Positions 21,787 through 35,500 of a stretch of DNA of 64,000 nt are shown piece after piece. Source of the stretch: Ampullaceana balthica (lineage: Eukaryota; Mollusca; Gastropoda; Lymnaeidae). Within the stretch, counting starts at the first letter, position 1. Every line of letters begins with the position of its first letter. Under the pieces are notes generated by a model that saw only the letters and a list, made by a program, of their open reading frames with translations, was not told the DNA's origin and searched no databases. The stretch is from contig CALYLW010000212.1 in assembly GCA_944989445.1 (NCBI GenBank), positions 372,001 to 436,000 of the forward strand, in the 5' to 3' direction. The translations under genes were made by a program, and so were the position numbers.

Positions 21787-23190
21787 AGTTCGTCTCATAA
21801 CAGTGTCCCTGATACATTTTCTTGGACATAGATTTTTCTCATCTGTGACTAACTGCAAACACCATGCAAAAATTATCCCACACGTTACAACCTCGTGGAC
21901 CACTTTAACAGTTTGAAAATTGCAACACCTACTTTTATTTGAAAAATGGTTATAGCCAGTAAGTTAACTACAACCTTAACACGGCTTAAACTATATCATG
22001 TCCAATTTTTAGCCACTAATATTCATTTACTAATATTTTGGATTTTATTTAGGGGAGCAAAATAACAGTAATCAAAACATGTATATGTTATTACTATCAT
22101 GATGCTACTCGGTATACCGTATAGTTATGTAAGTTGAAAGCCGAATCTAATTTCTTTAAGGTAATGTTATTTTTTATTTTAAATGTGTAAAGATTTTTCA
22201 TTTTACTTTTCATCTTGTAGATATTTAAACTTATGTCTTTAGTTTATTACAAATAAATGTAAAAGTATTTTGCTTTTTGTTAGAAACTTTTGGTCGTAAG
22301 TCATTTTATTCGGACTTTTTGGGAGCCAAGATCCAAGTTCGAAAATCGTTTTCTATCCATTCAGTTATCTTATATGTATAAGCAGGGGGGGCAGAGGAGC
22401 AGGAGTACACGCCATCGTCCCATGAGGACGCACGGTTGCCACACCATAAGCCTTAAAAAAACCCGAAGGAAGCGCCTCAAGAAAGCAAATTACAACGTAA
22501 TTAACAAACTCTTACAATATTGCCTAGTCAATTGGAGTTCTAAAGGCAATGGTTTGACTTTTGTTTGGTATTCCTTGCAAAAAATCGCAGAAGTAAAGCA
22601 GACACTTAACAAAATGAATGCAACACCGCGTCTTGTTCTTTCTTAAATATTATATCTAACATTTCTACTCGAAAGTTTGTTGTCCCAGTTCGACTTTACT
22701 TCAACTAGTTTCTGAGAAATTTTTCCACACATTGGATCTAATTTTTTTCCTTTTCTTTAATGAAAGCCTTTTATTCCGCTTATCATCCTTATCGTGCTGT
22801 AGTAAATGTTTTTTGAGTCTCAACCTTTCTTACATTTTTACATGTTTTTAAAAATTTTTATTATTGTTGGTTTGTTCTTTTTTGTTTTTCTTTTCTTTTT
22901 CGTTGCTTCTCCGTGTTCTTGATTAAACTAACAGAACAGCTATTGTTTCAGTCCTAGTAACGTGGCATGTTGACTTACTGTGTGATGAAATGCCCCATTT
23001 AAGCATGATTTCATTATTATTATTATTATTTCATTTTGTGTCATAAAGCGAAGCTTAAAAATTCAGCAGCTGTTTGCTTTTGCATCTTTAGTTGAACGTT
23101 TTGGGTTCATTGTAGCAATTTGAACAATGAACTCTGCTATATCGTGATGTGATGAAAGAAAGGAAGAGATAGGGATTGCGGGGGGGGGCT
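21787..23190 (+). other. Spacer between genes A and B
   Basis: AT-rich intergenic sequence holding the short LINE end at 22386 and an ATT run near 23010. No gene is recognised, and no signal-peptide exon for gene B was found. Confidence 0.5.
22386..22449 (+). mobile_element. Bare 3' end of the 14852-type LINE
   Basis: It matches 18829-18888 (GAGGAGCAGGAG, ACGCCATC, CCCATGAGGA) at high identity. ATAAGC occurs on both sides and may be a short target duplication. Confidence 0.75.
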
Positions 23191-23197
23191 GGTAATT

Positions 23198-24268
23198 GTC
23201 TTATCTTATCTTATCTGTTTACAGACGATCCTTCTATACAGAAGATTATTGCGTCCTACGCTTATCTATGGTTTGTGTTTAGTCCTGCATTTTTATTAGA
23301 GATTTAAATGTTGATAAAGTGTTGGTTTTCCTGGATTCTTCAGGCAACCCATTCCACGCCCGAATTCCGGACGGGAAGAAGGAAAACTTGTATGTGTTTG
23401 TTCTTGCATACGGAATAAGAAAGGTGTTTTTATCCTTATGTCTATCTGAGGGTTGTATTAAGTTATCTTTGTGTTGTATTTCTAAATTAGAATTAATTGC
23501 TTTATGTATGATTACTACTTTGCTCTTGGTTCTTCTATCCTCTAGTGTTTCAAGGTTTAATTATTTAACTAATGGTGTTACTCTTGTCAGTTTCGAATAT
23601 TCTCCAGTAATGAATCTGGCAGCTCTTTTTTGAATTTGTTCTAGTTTATCAATGTTTTCTTTGGTGGATGGGTCCCATACAGAAGATGCATATTCTAGTG
23701 CAGGTCTCACCAAAGTGAGGTAGCATTTTAGTTTTATATCTCTATTACATTTGTTAAAGTTCCTTTTTATAAAGCCTAAGGTTTTGTTTGATTTTTTAAT
23801 AACTTCATTGACATGGGGATTCCATGATAGTTTCTCATTTATTAAGACTCCTAAGTATTTTGCATCTTTAGTTTGGGTCAGTTCTTTTCCATGAATGTAA
23901 TATTTTGAATTTATTTGTTTCTTTTTCTTTGTTACTCTTAACAGTTGACACTTTTCTGGATGGAAAGACATACTCCAGTTAGTTTCCCATTTTATCAATT
24001 CATCTAAGTCTTTTTGTAAAATTTTGCTATCTTGTTCTGATTTTATTGTTCTATAGATTATACAATCATCAGCAAATAGCCTAACTTTTGTACCTGTTGA
24101 GATGTTGTTGGGTAAATCATTTATATAAATTAAAAAGAGTAAGGGACCTAGCACAGTTCCTTGTGGAACTCCTGAGTTAACCTTTATTGGTGCAGATTTA
24201 GATCCATTAATTATTACAGTTTTGTCTTGTTTTGGTTTCATGAACGTATACTGCTCAATTAAGGTACA
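23198..24268 (-). mobile_element. CR1-like LINE, 5'-truncated
   Basis: Minus-strand RT region with GVPQGTVLGPLLF and the RLFADD box, then a C-terminal part with LVRPALEYASSVW. One stop, after LVK at about 23560, breaks the frame. The 3' end carries GAAGGATCGTCTGTAAACAG and an (AGATA)n tail at 23198-23220. Near-identical to 40140-41185, which is in the opposite orientation. Confidence 0.9.
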
Positions 24269-24269
24269 A

Positions 24270-26450
24270 ATTGCAATGTTTTATATAAAATTATTGTTCA
24301 AAATTACTTTTTTTTTCTAACAGATGACCATTGAATGACTATTAAACTTGTCAATGCTAAACAAAAATTAAAAAATATGTTATAGTTTTTTCCAAGCTTA
24401 ATCTTAGATCTTATAGTGCTTTCCTTTGATTATCTGCAATTTTACGCTATTTATTTTGTTAAAATTTCGCATCTTCATTAATTTAGTTTGATTTCATATT
24501 TTTACACCTTACATTTGTCTGTAATAAAGATTGTTTTTAACATTTAAAATCTTTGAATGCTTATTGTTGACGGATGACCCAAAAAAAAACATTCGAAATA
24601 ATGAATGCCAGGAAATGGAGAAAAGAAATCAACAAAGGAAATTGGAAAATTTAAAATTCTTTCCAAGATTAAGATAAGGCACGAAAATACACTAATGATG
24701 AAAACGCAATTGAATTTTACATTTAATCAATAAACATTCAAAATATTTTTTACATTGATCTGCTCGATTTAAAAAAAAGAACAAGGAAGTAAAGCATTTA
24801 GGACATATGTTTTCTTGTGTATTTTAAATAATTGGAAACACATAGAGTTTCATAAATAATGGAAAGACATAAATGTCAAGGTAAATTAAAAATTAATTAA
24901 TTTTATGTACAAAATGTATGTATATTATGTTTAACAGTGATACAAGTATAATATTAGTTGTAAAAATTAATAATTTAATATCGTAAAATATCTAGTGCCA
25001 GACGTATTCGGGAGCATTAGCACAACTTCAACTATACGAACTTGTTCTTGATAAATTGCATTCGTAAATTATTTTATAGAAACCAACCGTAAAGGAAGTT
25101 AGACACTTCACTAAACTTTTACCAAGTAAAACTTGAAGGTCAGCCAACCCAGATAAAAAAATAAAAGGTTGCTAATACTTCATCGAAGTTCTGCTGAAAT
25201 TAGCTTGATCCGGATCCCTGTAGGTCACACCATAACTAACGTCAACAACGTTAAAACAAGACAATCATAAAAGCCGATTGCGAAAACCAAAGCAGACTTA
25301 GGGACGTAGTGTGTTATATCAAGCAGTGAGGTCAGGAAAGAGATAGGAAATACTGTCTACAACAAAAAAAAAGGAAAAAAAGCCAGAGGAATGTTTTCGT
25401 AAATTGTAAATCCCCATATGATATTCAAAGTTAAATAACAAATAAAAAAGCTCTCAAGTATGTTTTAGGACAACAATGGAATTATAAATTTTGTTTCCAT
25501 ACAAATGAGATATAATAATTTCCCAAACGATAAACGAAGGAGATGATAACTTTAAGTTCAGGGTTTTTAATCACACCAGCGCAATAAGGGAACTGAAATG
25601 CTTGAAAAAAGTTCCCGACAGTGTCAACGATATTTAAACACCAGTTTAATGCAACCTTCTGTTTTAGCCATTGAACAATTTATATCTTAAGGTATGATTA
25701 TCTTGATTATTTTTACTTTTGTTTGTTTATGAAGAGGCACTTATTAATAAAACATTATATTTGTTTTAAATTATAATTTCATATTAAAAAATGTCCTGAT
25801 GTTATAGTGACATGAAGGGACCTATACTTTCGGGTCACGTCTAACAATTTATAACTCAACAAAGATGTGTTACAACTTTAGTGTTTGTGTGTATTTGAAT
25901 GTTTTTAAATTTTCCACACTTTGAAATTTCAATATGGGGCAGTACATAATTTGAGACAACTTAAATATCTAATTATTATATATAATTTTTTTAATTAAAA
26001 AAGTGAAAGAGTTACGAAAACACTGTATTTTATTTTGGGAAACTAAGTTATTTCAAACGTTAAATTACTTTTTGCGACTCAGATAAATTTGAATTTCAAA
26101 AAAGATCTAATGTCAACGCCAAGTATTTTTCAGTGATAATACTTTATATGCTCTTGACAATAATAAAAGAAGGGTAATTTTGATTCTATAATGTTTTGTT
26201 ATTAAATTTTTTAAAAATACATTTTTTTTTCAAAAAGGGCTATTTTATTTTTTTTTAAAATAAATAAATAATAATTTTGTATTATTACCCCCCAAAATAT
26301 TACAGACATAATAAGACTAAATATATAATATTAATATACAACCTATTTTCATTTACAATTGTTTAGAATTCTTTCTTTCACACTTATGATAAATAATATA
26401 CCTACACAGTCGTAAACGCACATTTAGCCTACAGTATAATTTATCTGCAG
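24270..26450 (+). other. Spacer or upstream intron of gene B
   Basis: AT-rich, without a supported exon. The missing signal-peptide exon of gene B, if it exists, should be here or further left. None with ATG, hydrophobic run and phase-1 donor was found. Confidence 0.45.
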
Positions 26451-26539
26451 CCGAGAGTGATGACGTAATGAATGGAATACGCTTGAATGGATTCTGCTTT
26501 AAAATTTCTTCAAAAAAGCTGACCTGGGACGACGCAAAG
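26451..26539 (+). CDS. Gene B exon: C-type lectin-like domain, part 1
   Basis: The acceptor is TTATCTGCAG and the donor is GCAAAG|GTATTT; phase 1-0. It includes GFCFKISSKKLTWDDAK, the usual first cysteine and the L-T-W-x-x-A-K helix start of C-type lectin folds. The preceding exon is missing. Confidence 0.8.
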
Positions 26540-29500
26540 GTATTTTAGAGCCTAGTAAATGTAGGTCATGAATACTGAAAATGTATCAACAGTGTTCTGT
26601 ATATTTTTTCTATAAAAAACTATCATGTATTCAAGTAGTAGCTAAAGATGCCACGCAAATGCATTTCTTCAATAACAAAAATAAATATTAAAATAATTAA
26701 TTATTTTTTTTTGGGTGGAGAAAGATAAATAATAATAGTAATTTTTGGTCGACAAAAGAGTCTCATAAATCAGGTTTTGGCAAACTGTGGCTCGCGAGTA
26801 CTTTGCCACCCGCAGAAACCTGCGGTAATGTGGAAAAAATTGTACATTACATCGGGAATTTAATTTTGTATCTGTCTTAACTATATATTTTACTGAATTA
26901 GCACATAATAATGCCTATGTGGTGGATAGCGAAGTCAGTAGCGCGCTCGTACAAGCTTCACAAAGATAGAGGTCGTGTGTTCTAGCACACGTTAAACCAC
27001 AATAAAATTATCGATGAATGACTATTGCTAAAAATTCAACGCAGGGATGCAGTTTTCAGAATGTATCTTCCAATGTGTTTTAAATTGAAATACTTATGTA
27101 ATTTTTTCCTGACATAACAGACGTATTGCGAAAACGAGAGCAAAATTTCAGCCAGACTTGAAAATCTCGAAGCCCTTTCTAAAGTTTTTATGAATAACTC
27201 ATTCTTCATGCATAAAATAGCAGGTCTGTCTTTTGTTCTATTTTAAAATATTGAGCATGTTGTTATGAACTAAATTTTATCCATGCACTAAAGTTAACTT
27301 AAAACATATTATTAATTTTTTTTTAATAAAAAAGAATGTTAATGCCTGGCACAAAACTTTAAAAATAATTAAGAATTATATTTGCCGCTATTTTCTATTT
27401 GATTTGATTGCCTAGTTAAAATTGTCAAGTGAGCTTATCTTCGGTTTTTTTGTTTTTTGTTTCATTTTTATTAGAGCGTAATTATGTTTTGTTTTGATTG
27501 ATTGTTATTTTGTAATGATAAATAACCAATGCTTATTTCTGATTAACCCTTAATATCACAGAACCACAAGACCCGTAAGTGCTTATAACTTTTGTTTATT
27601 GTCTCGCGTTGGTGACTCTTCAGTGCAATATAAACGTTTATGATGTAAACCAAAGATAAATATATATTAGTTTAAAACAAAAGAGTTTAAAAAAAGTTAT
27701 CTTGAATACTTTAATTTCTTAACATTAAAAATAAAAGTCTAATAAATATATTATCTTTGTAATCAAATATATTATATATATGATGAAAACAAGAACAGTA
27801 CGCTAAAGTATAAAAAAACCAACTATTTTTGTAATAACACTAAAGAGATAGCAAACTCATCGGAAATATGGTGTTACGTGTTATAAACTTCTTTTTAAGA
27901 AGCGAAATATTTAGTAGTCTTAGACATGGACAGGGAGCTAAATCTTTATACGATTATTAATTAGCTTTATAGAATATGAGATACGTAGGGTTGCCAGATG
28001 TCCGGTTTTGTACCGGACTTTCCGGTATTACCGTTATTTGTCCAGTGGAAAAATGGAAGCAATGCCGGATATTTTACATTGAAATATTGTGCCATCGACA
28101 AAATTCAACACCAGTGTCCGGTATTTTTGAGACAGCCACCTGGCAACCCTAGAGATAAGATGATTTACGCACGATGCAAGACTCACTTATAACAAAACTC
28201 TTATATAGATAGCCAAAAGAAAAAGTTCGTCTTGTTTCTTCGTTTTAACGACTTCTTCGATATGTCCATTCAATTGAAATTATCACCTACTTTTAATTTT
28301 TTTATGAACATTAAGAAAAAAGAAATCAAAATACTGAAACTTGTCATAATGTCTAAGGCAGCAGCTATAGTGCAACTCATTTACACGAGAATTATAGATA
28401 TGAAAATGCTACATAATGCATACCAATTGTTCATTTCACAGATGACGTAGGCGTCTGGACGGGAGCTAACGACAGAGAAACTGAAGTGCAATTCTATTGG
28501 ACCAGAAGTAACGGTCGTGCAGACCCTGTTACTTTCGATATCCCCACGAATTATGAGGCTAAGGACTGTGTTGCATTAACAATGGATGCGCTATTGATAG
28601 CCCAGTATTGTAGTCAACGAATGTTTGCTATGTGCATGACATACAGTGAGTACTCCAAGTATAGACCACACATCTGTAGTCAAAGAATGTTTGCTATGTG
28701 CATGCCATACCTTTAGTACTCACAGTAATTATAGACCTCACACTTGTAGTCAACGAATGTGTGCTATGTTCATAACATACATCGAGTACTCCACGTAATT
28801 ATAGACCCCACACACTTGTTTAAATTTGTTCTGCTAACTCAACAACGCACCCCGTAAAGTAGTTCCTGTCCCTAGTCACAAAGAAAAACCTTAAAACCTA
28901 GCCTGCGATGTTTATGTTTCGAGCCTACACGGCATTTGCTGGCTATAAACATAAGCTCCTAAATATATATTTTTTTAAAATGTCATGAATTCTAACTCAA
29001 AATTTAGACAATTAAACCCGAAAGTAATTGAAACTCAAAAAAAAATATATATACGCTTATTTTTCGTCGAAATGAACAGTGCAAGTTAGTCTCGAAATCT
29101 TCCTTCTGATTAAAAAAAAACAACATAATAAGAAAATAACGTTACAAAAGCACTATAGTAACGACTTTCATGATATCTTTTTTAAAGAAATTTAGTATAA
29201 ATATCGTACGAGTCAAATACATGAATTGTTGTAATTTTAAAAGCTTCAAATCTATAAACACAGGACCAAAGATGTTCAAATATCTGCTAACGATGCCTCA
29301 GCCAAGCACAGCCAAACACGGCATTCACTTCTCCATCACAACTTCCTCCTATTGGAGTTTTAGGGTAAGGTTTATATGTCAATACTCAGTAAACTATAAT
29401 TAATATTATGTTTTATTTTTAAAAAAATATGTTATTTAAAACAAATGAATTTCATTATTTGAAAACTCGTTCTTTTTTATTAACATTCACCAATACCCAG

Positions 29501-32500
29501 GTGTTCAATTCGATTTTCAAGAATCATGTGTTAGTGAGTGAGCAGATTGTGCTTCTGGGAGGCACGAACCTGTCCACAGATATTTCTTTGGTGAATATGA
29601 ATTACAAGTAGGTTACATTTTGATAAACAACATTCTCATCATATGTGTTTAATTCTGTTTTTAACTTACAAATTTTAATTGTCATTTTTAGTATGAATTA
29701 TTAATTATCATTTTTTAAGCGGTGTGTGATACTTGTATTTAATTAGGGTTTTAAGTCATATGGTTAAACGATTCAACTATCAAGAGTCTGCAATGCATTA
29801 TATATATATATATATATGTGGACGGTATTGACAATGGCAGCAAAAATTGTCTTTTGGGGCACAATGACCAGCTCAGTTGCAGTAACAGACATTGCTTGTA
29901 ACTACTGACGTTTGATAAGATTACTATTCTTGACTGCAATGATTACCCTCGCATACATTGTCTAGTTGTGTTGATTTCAAGACCAATTTGATTTGAAAAG
30001 TGCTGGAGACGATCCGTTTTTTCTTGGGTGTTCAGATGCGTTTAGCTTATAAGAGCCAGGTCTTCTGCAAAGTCAATGTCTTCCAAAGTATTTTTTTCGG
30101 TCCATTTGATGCCTAATCCAGCATCCGTGCATTTTAGCATGACCCAATAAATTGCTATTCCAAATAACATTGGGGACATGACACATCCTTGCTTCACACC
30201 TGTTTCGACTGGGAACCAGTCAGAATTTCCGGCTTCAGTTTTCACACAGCAAAGTGAATCTGCATAAAAAGCTTTTATAATGTTCACTTATTTAGTTTGG
30301 AAACCATAGATGTTAAGAAGTTTCCAGAGCTTAGGTCGGTGGAGGCTGTCAAACGCTTTTTGGAAATCAACAAAATTTATGATGAACTGTGATTGAAATT
30401 CAACAGATTCTTCGAGGATTTTTCAAATCAAATTGGTCTTTAAATCAACACAACGAAAACAAAAGTCATTGACCTCACGAACCAACTCAATGATATTATA
30501 CTTAATGACCAAACCATAGAGAAAGTAACCAACTTCACTTACTTAGGAAGCAAAATGTCATATGATGGAGATGCAACAACAGAGATAAATACTCGAATTG
30601 CGTTGGCGTCAAGTGCTTTTAACAAACTTACACATATTTGGAGATCAAAGACACTTAGCAAACATATAAAACTTAGACTATTCAACTCTTGCGTAATCCC
30701 TGTACTAACATATGGGTGTGAAAGCTGGAAATCTACTCAAGCAATCGAAAAGAAATTAGTTGTCTTCGAGAACAAATGCCTTTGAAAAATTTTGAATATA
30801 ACATGGAGTGATTTTAAATCAAATGAAACAATAAGAGAAGAAACCAACCAAGAATATGTGTCAACCTTTATAAGGAGAATGCGTTGGAATTATATCGGTC
30901 ATGTTTTTCGAATGGACGAGAGAAGACTACCACGGCAGGCCTTCATATGGACACCAAAATGCAAAAAAAAAGGAAGACCAAAAGAAACACTACGCAGAAG
31001 AAATCAAAAGAGAAAGCTCAACCATGGGTCTAAGAAATAATCAAAACCTAATACAATTGGCGACGGATCGTCGTAAATGGAAATCAATGACTTCTGCCCT
31101 ATGTGCCGTCTTCGGCCGGAGAGGAACTAACTAAACATTGTCTGGCCTTGGCAATAGTGACAGGCCTTTGTTACATTGACTTAGCTCAGTGTAATGCCTG
31201 TATTTGGCTAAACTATCTTCTCTTGCTGGCTTTGGATACAACGACTTGTCTTGGCTGCATTGACCCTCCTGGGCTACATTGACTATCCTTCATAAATGAC
31301 AAACCTTGAAGGAAATGTACAGTGGAACCTCGGTACATGCCTGCTTTGGTATAAGTCCTGCTTTAAGGCGAAACTATTTGCCTTGTATACGGCCATTGTT
31401 TGGAATACGACCTATTTTAACGGGTTCGTCCATAAATGGCGTAAAGCGATTTTGGCCTGCCCCCCCCCCGTCGTCACGCGTAGTCACAAAATAAGCCTCC
31501 CCCCTTTTTTCCAATATGGCGTCACAAAGTGTCGCCCCTCTTCTTATTAATAGCCGTATTTCCTATTTTGAAAATGAGAATGTCTCAAATAACTTTATTG
31601 TCATTTAAGAATGTATCATTATTTTAGTGTAAGGCTTCCCTCTAATATCGTAACACGCGTGAAGCCATTTAAAACTTAATTAAATACATTGTAAGCTTTC
31701 AAATATTCAAGTGCAACTTTAATTTAAGGTTGCGGGTTTTGATGTAACGTCATAGTTCTAACCCCTCCCCCCTTACCCTTGTGTCACACATTGACCCCCT
31801 TCCCCCTAGTTGCGTGACGTCATCTATTGACGGCTCCTATGAGCTGAAATTTGGCACACGGACCCGTGTCACCTAACAGTGCATCGTATCAAAATTTCAG
31901 ATCGATCGAACGTACCGTAATTAAATTAATGCAATTTTAGTTTATCTCTATACGAGGTATGTAATTCAATTTCTTAGTTTTTTTTTCACGTGAGAGTTCA
32001 GTTCGCGCGTTGACGTGACCCATCGAAGTACCGGCGTGCTTTTATTTACATTTTACGTGTCACGCTGAGCTCGGTCCAGCGATTGGTGACAAGACCTTTC
32101 CCCTCTCCCACCCCCCCTTCCGGGTTAAAAGCAAACGGGAGTTAAGACAGATTCAGTCTGTAAATATTAGTCGCGTTTGAATATAATCAATACTTTTAGT
32201 TATGTCTCATATATAAGGGATTTATAGTCCCTTATATAATACAACACAAAGATAACTTAATACAACCCTCAGATAGACATAAGGATAAAAACACCTTTCT
32301 TATGCCGTATGCAAGAACAAACACATACAAGTTTTCCTTCTTCCCTTCCGGAATTCGGGCGTGGAATGGGTTGACTGAAGAATCCAGGAAAACCAACACT
32401 TTATCAACATTTAAATATCTAATAAAAATGCAGGACTAAACACAAACCATAGATAAGCGTAGGACGCAATAATCTTCTGTATAGAAGGAGCGTCTGTAAA

Positions 32501-35500
32501 CAAATAAGATAAGAAAGTCAAAAACTTTGCATTTACGTGTCTTTTTATTACTTTTGTTTTTCCGCCCGACTGACCGCAAACGACAGAGAAAGAGAGAGAC
32601 AGAGATCACGACAAACAGGACGGTGAAGGTAATAAAAGGAATTTTAAAAAAGGGTTAGGGTCACCCTGGAGTTGAAAAAAACAACGATTGTTATGTAAGA
32701 TGACTTAATTTTAGCATACCAAGAATGACCATTTCTATTATTGTGAAAAACATAGACTCCATTAAACGGGCACATGTGGTTAAATCGATTACAAAACAAA
32801 GATCAGTGACATTAGAACTTGTTGAAAAATTGCGTTTGTTATGGATAACAGGAAAAGAAAAGAACATTTTTAGTTTAGGTACATTTTACTTATGTATTTT
32901 GATATTCAACAGTGCTTATATTATTTTATACAACCTCATCAATACATGTATAAATATGTAAATAACAATATGATTTTTTTCCATCAAAACGGATTAATAA
33001 TTTTCCCTCTAATTCCTATGGTAAAAATAAGGTTGGTATACGTCATTTTTGGTATAGGTCCAAGTGTCTGGAACGGATTACGGACGTATACATAGGTTCC
33101 ACTGTATTGCCATTGCTGAAGTGTTTAACATTTGCTACTGTGACTGGATATAACACAGCAGTCCCGGACGATAATAATTGTTCCTTTCAATAATTACTTG
33201 TCTTGGCCACGATATTTTGCCTTGGCCATAATTTCTGACCCATAGTATAAATAATGTCGTGTTCTAAACCATCGATGAAACAATGGATTATCATTTTTAA
33301 CAACAACAAGAAATACCAAAAAAATATATAATAATAATATTATGCTATTTTGATTTTAATTATTAATCATTTTTAAATTCCTTATATTAACTACACCATC
33401 TTGTCGTTTTGTCTCTCTGTCACGGCCCTGCCATCAGAAAAACACAAAGGTAAAAAATGACCCACTTGCCATGATCCTATCGACCTGAAATTTTGCTTTT
33501 AGTGTTGAGTCACCTAACAATGCATTGTATCAAAATTTCAGATCGATCGGATGTACTGTAAATAAATTAATGCATTTTTAGTTTATCTCTATGTAGCATG
33601 TGTAATGTCTGCTATAGTTGACCTCCACAGGTCACTGGAGTTTCTCTCCAGCCCTCGATATGTCTTAGGGGTCTGTCGTGCGTTGCGCATTATATTGAAC
33701 ACTAGTGTATCACCCCTCAAAAATGACGGAAGTTTTCCAAAAAATTAAAAATACAAATCAGATTAAAAAATAACGTAGCCTAATACAGAACTTTCATTTA
33801 TTTAATTTATTTTTTATTTTATTCATTTATTTCCCTATTGAACAATTTCATGCGGACGTTCGAACAGAGTTATTTTTTGGTGCAGTAATCTGGTGCGTTG
33901 CTTTCTAAAATTAATAGCGTCACGGACAGACAGACGGGACAGACAGACGTGACATACATTGCAAATTATGTATATTGATAATCAATACTTTTATTTATTT
34001 CTCATATATAAGGGATTTACAGTCTAAAACTTTGTTTTTACCGTTTGTTTTTTCTTTCAGTGACAAAGTGTGGACGCCTAGATGCTACAAGTTCGAAGGG
34101 GAGAGCAACTACAACGTGTTCGCCTTTTTCCTTGAGGGCAACTTTTCTTTGGCATCGTTTACACCGTTACCAGTGTGGCTGTGGGGGACACGGTACTACG
34201 CTAGAACTCTAGGGTATGTTAGTAATGTTAGATGTGTTTTTGTTATGTGGCTTGGAACTTCCTACTTAAATGACAATTGCAAGAGGTTTTATTTGTGACA
34301 TAATACTTTCTGCGCACTTTATGGAACGTTCTGGCCGTTTTCATTGTAGGAGTGGTATTTATAAATGTGCACTTTAGGTTACGTGACAAATGTTTTAAAT
34401 AGGTCTGTCCTTTCTATTTTTTTAAAAAATCTATTAATAGAACATATTTCTAAATTTGTTAACTACCGGAGGTACGAGGGGACAACTAGGGGAAAACTAG
34501 TTAATATGTGTTCATTATTATTACAGCGAATGAGCTCATTGAAGCTGACTAAAACTAAATGAATTGTATATATTATATTTTGTGAAACATTAAGCGAAAT
34601 AGAACGTCCTTGCGATTATGAATTATGTAAAAGTATCATTTACTTTACGTTAGATCATTCGTTCCGTCGTTCTTGATTTATATATATATATATATATAGG
34701 TAATACTCACAGAGCCTAGCAAGTAAAGAAATATCAGAGGCTAAATCGGTATTGCCAAACAAGTTCATTAAGACAAAATGTAGGAATCGTTATCTTCTGT
34801 CAATGCAGATATATATGTTTTTTACAAACGAAACTAGCAATATCGAAGTGTGTTTTTTCTATCCTTATAATATTTAAATTACTTTAAAAAATCTGAAATA
34901 AAATTGAATGTAAATATAGTTGGACCTCTCTAAGTCGAACTCAAAGGGACCGGGAAAAAAAAAGACTTGCGGAGTTTTCGAGTTAGGAACAATGGCGCAA
35001 TAGGCGCAGAATTTGGCCGGGACCTAACAATTAATTCGATATAGGGAGGTTTTCGACTTAGAGAGTTCCGACTGTATATTTTTTTATTAACAACAGTTAG
35101 AGCTAAAGATACAGTTTATCACGTCAATTAAGGATCGTATAAAATAATGTATCGATTCATTCAACAAACTCGAAAACCTTTGGGGGTGGGGAACAAACTT
35201 ACAATGAAATGTGGAGGTCACACAGCTTCCAATTATGACTGAATATGTAAATAATATTTAAATATATTTATATTTTATATACATGTATGCCGTATGCCTG
35301 TAATAGAAAGTTTATATGAAAACATCAATACTTTTGTTCCAGTGTCTCTCTCACCGTCCCTCTTCTCCATCGTTTCCCTGAACTTCTACGGCGTGCTTAA
35401 TGGGGTCAGAGAGAATATCAAGTGCCCTCACATGAGGCAGGTAAAGACATCTTTGAACGTCATCGATCTCTTCTGCACCACTGACATGCTCGTAGAGAAG

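Larger units (their letters stand above)
31320..33104. mobile_element. pogo/Tigger-like DNA transposon, nested and decayed
   Basis: TA|CAGTGGAACCT at the left and AGGTTCCACTG|TA at the right give matching inverted ends and a TA duplication. The inside holds foreign repeats (31800-32235 and a CR1-like 3' end at 32225-32515). A short plus ORF near 32725 (KRAHVVKSITKQ) may be a transposase remnant; weak. Confidence 0.65.
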
